The notes beneath the pieces were generated by a model. The model worked only from the letters and a program-made list of their open reading frames with translations. It searched no databases and was not told the DNA's origin. The position numbers were made by a program, and so were the translations under genes. Below, in pieces: positions 62,657-64,000 of a stretch of DNA of 64,000 nucleotides. The stretch lies in assembly GCF_963169125.1 (NCBI RefSeq), contig NC_084795.1, forward strand, positions 262,379,042-262,443,041, given 5' to 3'. Positions within the stretch are counted from its first letter, which is position 1. Every line of letters begins with the position of its first letter. The stretch comes from Humulus lupulus. Lineage: Eukaryota; Streptophyta; Magnoliopsida; Rosales; Cannabaceae.

Positions 62657-64000
62657 AGGTTGGTCAAGCATTTCATGCTTATGATGATAATTCTTATGTC
62701 GATTAGATCTAATCTTTTCGGCTTGCTTTAAACACACTAATACCGTTCTTGACTCATAAGCCAATACCATATGACCAGTGCTCAATACTACTGCCGAACT
62801 TGACTTATAAGTCATAGCTTCACAATTAATACTGACACCATTGTCGATTTTGACTAATAAATCAGTGCCATTCACAGATAAGCAAGATTTCTAAGCATTT
62901 AATATGCAATCAAAGTCCACATTTAAAACACTCAACATGCCTCATTAATAACCATGCATGTCACATATGGGGTGCAGTTTTCTTACCTCTGGTTCGAGCA
63001 AGAAATAATAAATGAACGACCCTTGAGAACTATCGATCCCTTGATCCCTTAGCGGTCACCTAATCATAACCAAATATGGAATCCAATTAATAAAATCAAC
63101 AATAAAAGGTTCTTGACCTAAACCTCACTCCTGGGACCTCGAATCATACACAAACGGTTAGTAGATTCGATCCTGAGCCTTAGGAATTGAAACCCCGAGC
63201 CAAAAACCTCAAAAGTTCCCAAAATAGGAACCTGGAAAAATAGGGTAGCACTGCCCCCCTAGCGCCATAGCGATATAGACAGGGATGACTGTCCTTGGAT
63301 AGCGTTGTAGCGCCCTACTTTGGGCGTCGTAGCTCTACAACCAGGGTTTTTCAACCCTGGTTTTTCCCTCCTTCGACTTCTCCATTTCCAAGCTTCAAAA
63401 TCGGATTCTAAACTTCATTCAAACTCCCAAATGAACCCAAATATCCACTCTACAAGTCCTAGGCATCATAACCCATTCAATCATTGCCAAAAACTCCCAT
63501 CAATTCTCACTATCCAAATCAAAGTTCCAGCTGAAAAATCAAATGGAAAATAGAGCAAGAACCAAAGTTTCTATGGTTAAAAACTTACCTCAAGCTTAGT
63601 ATGGAACCTTCTTAAATGGTGGAACACAACCCTAGACCCTCAAAGCTTAACTCCCTAGCTTGATTCCTCAAATGGAGCTCAAAAATTCAAAGAGAAAAGA
63701 AATAGAAATGATGATCGGATGAAGAAGAAACTATGCTCTGTTTTGGTTTAGTTCTACAGCCTTCTCAAGTGATATATATCTTAAGGTCAAAAGACCAAAA
63801 TGCCCCCAAGCTTAAATAAAACCCTTAACAGCCACCAAGGGAAAAATCGTCCTTTCTACTCTATCTCGTTAATCATAATTAACGCCCCCCAATTCCCGTT
63901 ATTCCCAATATTCTCAAATTCTAATAAATCATATCCCATTACCCTTTAATTCTTGATAATGCACTAATCATTAAATTACCCCGAGACTCACCCCGAGCCC
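62657..64000 (-). repeat. Reversed LTR delta, truncated and leaving the window
   Basis: On the minus strand it matches the 5' and middle parts of beta/gamma LTRs: CGGGGTGAGTCTCGGGG at its right edge, a GAGGTAAG donor near 63593, and a GC-type hairpin near 63300-63340. Its 3' third, including the TTGCTGGGC block, is missing at 62657, where the J LTR ends. J may have inserted into it, but the partner half is not seen. Confidence 0.75.

Overview
This window is repeat DNA from a flowering-plant (eudicot-like) nuclear genome. I found no host gene, no RNA gene and nothing prokaryotic. Practically every base belongs to Ty3/gypsy LTR retrotransposons nested inside one another. The species cannot be named from the sequence. 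The plant call rests on the element lineages: chromovirus-type elements with initiator-Met-tRNA primer sites, and Tat-type elements with a second RNase H and antisense extra genes. GT-AG introns and TATA boxes agree with it.

Layout. (1) 1-5758: element A, Tat-type, minus strand, entering from the left; its gag is split by a solo LTR (2366-4200). (2) 5759-7811: reversed, truncated chromovirus LTR (subfamily alpha). (3) 7812-9184: fragment C, the promoter and start of a Tat antisense gene. (4) 9185-13142: 5' part of chromovirus D, with a hAT-like MITE in gag. (5) 13143-14041 and 56097-57291: two halves of a reversed LTR (gamma), split by element E. (6) 14042-56096: element E, Tat-type, pol-deleted. 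Its unique sequence is expanded by three complete insertions: H (18930-27516, chromovirus, plus), F (28321-39906, Tat-type, plus) and G (42750-55790, Tat-type, minus). (7) 57292-62656: 5'-truncated chromovirus J, whose 3' LTR holds another solo LTR, K (60134-61308). (8) 62657-64000: reversed LTR (delta) leaving the window.

The nesting is supported by 5-bp target duplications: gtatt for H, cgatc for G and ctagg for K are perfect; gtaaa/gtaag for F, acaat/aaaat for E and gatac/aatac for the solo LTR have one mismatch. The MITE has a perfect 8-bp duplication.

The Tat-type elements E, F and G share one plan: gag (plus pol in F and G), a short hairpin ending in ACTT-GGGGGG, a gene on the opposite strand with its own TATA box and about five exons, a second G-run polypurine tract, then the 3' LTR. 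The antisense gene carries a block I match from memory to the 'putative gypsy type transposon' (Transposase_28, PF04195) family and ends in a coiled coil. G also has a 120-bp tandem array between pol and this gene. All coding regions are decayed by stops, frameshifts and lost catalytic residues, so these are silent relics.

The least expected signals are the duplicated hairpin/polypurine module, whose stem differs by a matched base-pair change between elements; the shared exon-intron plan of the antisense genes; the pol-less structure of E; and LTR hairpins whose stem sequence changes between subfamilies while the fold is kept. Boundaries and similarities were read by eye; no alignment or database search was run.
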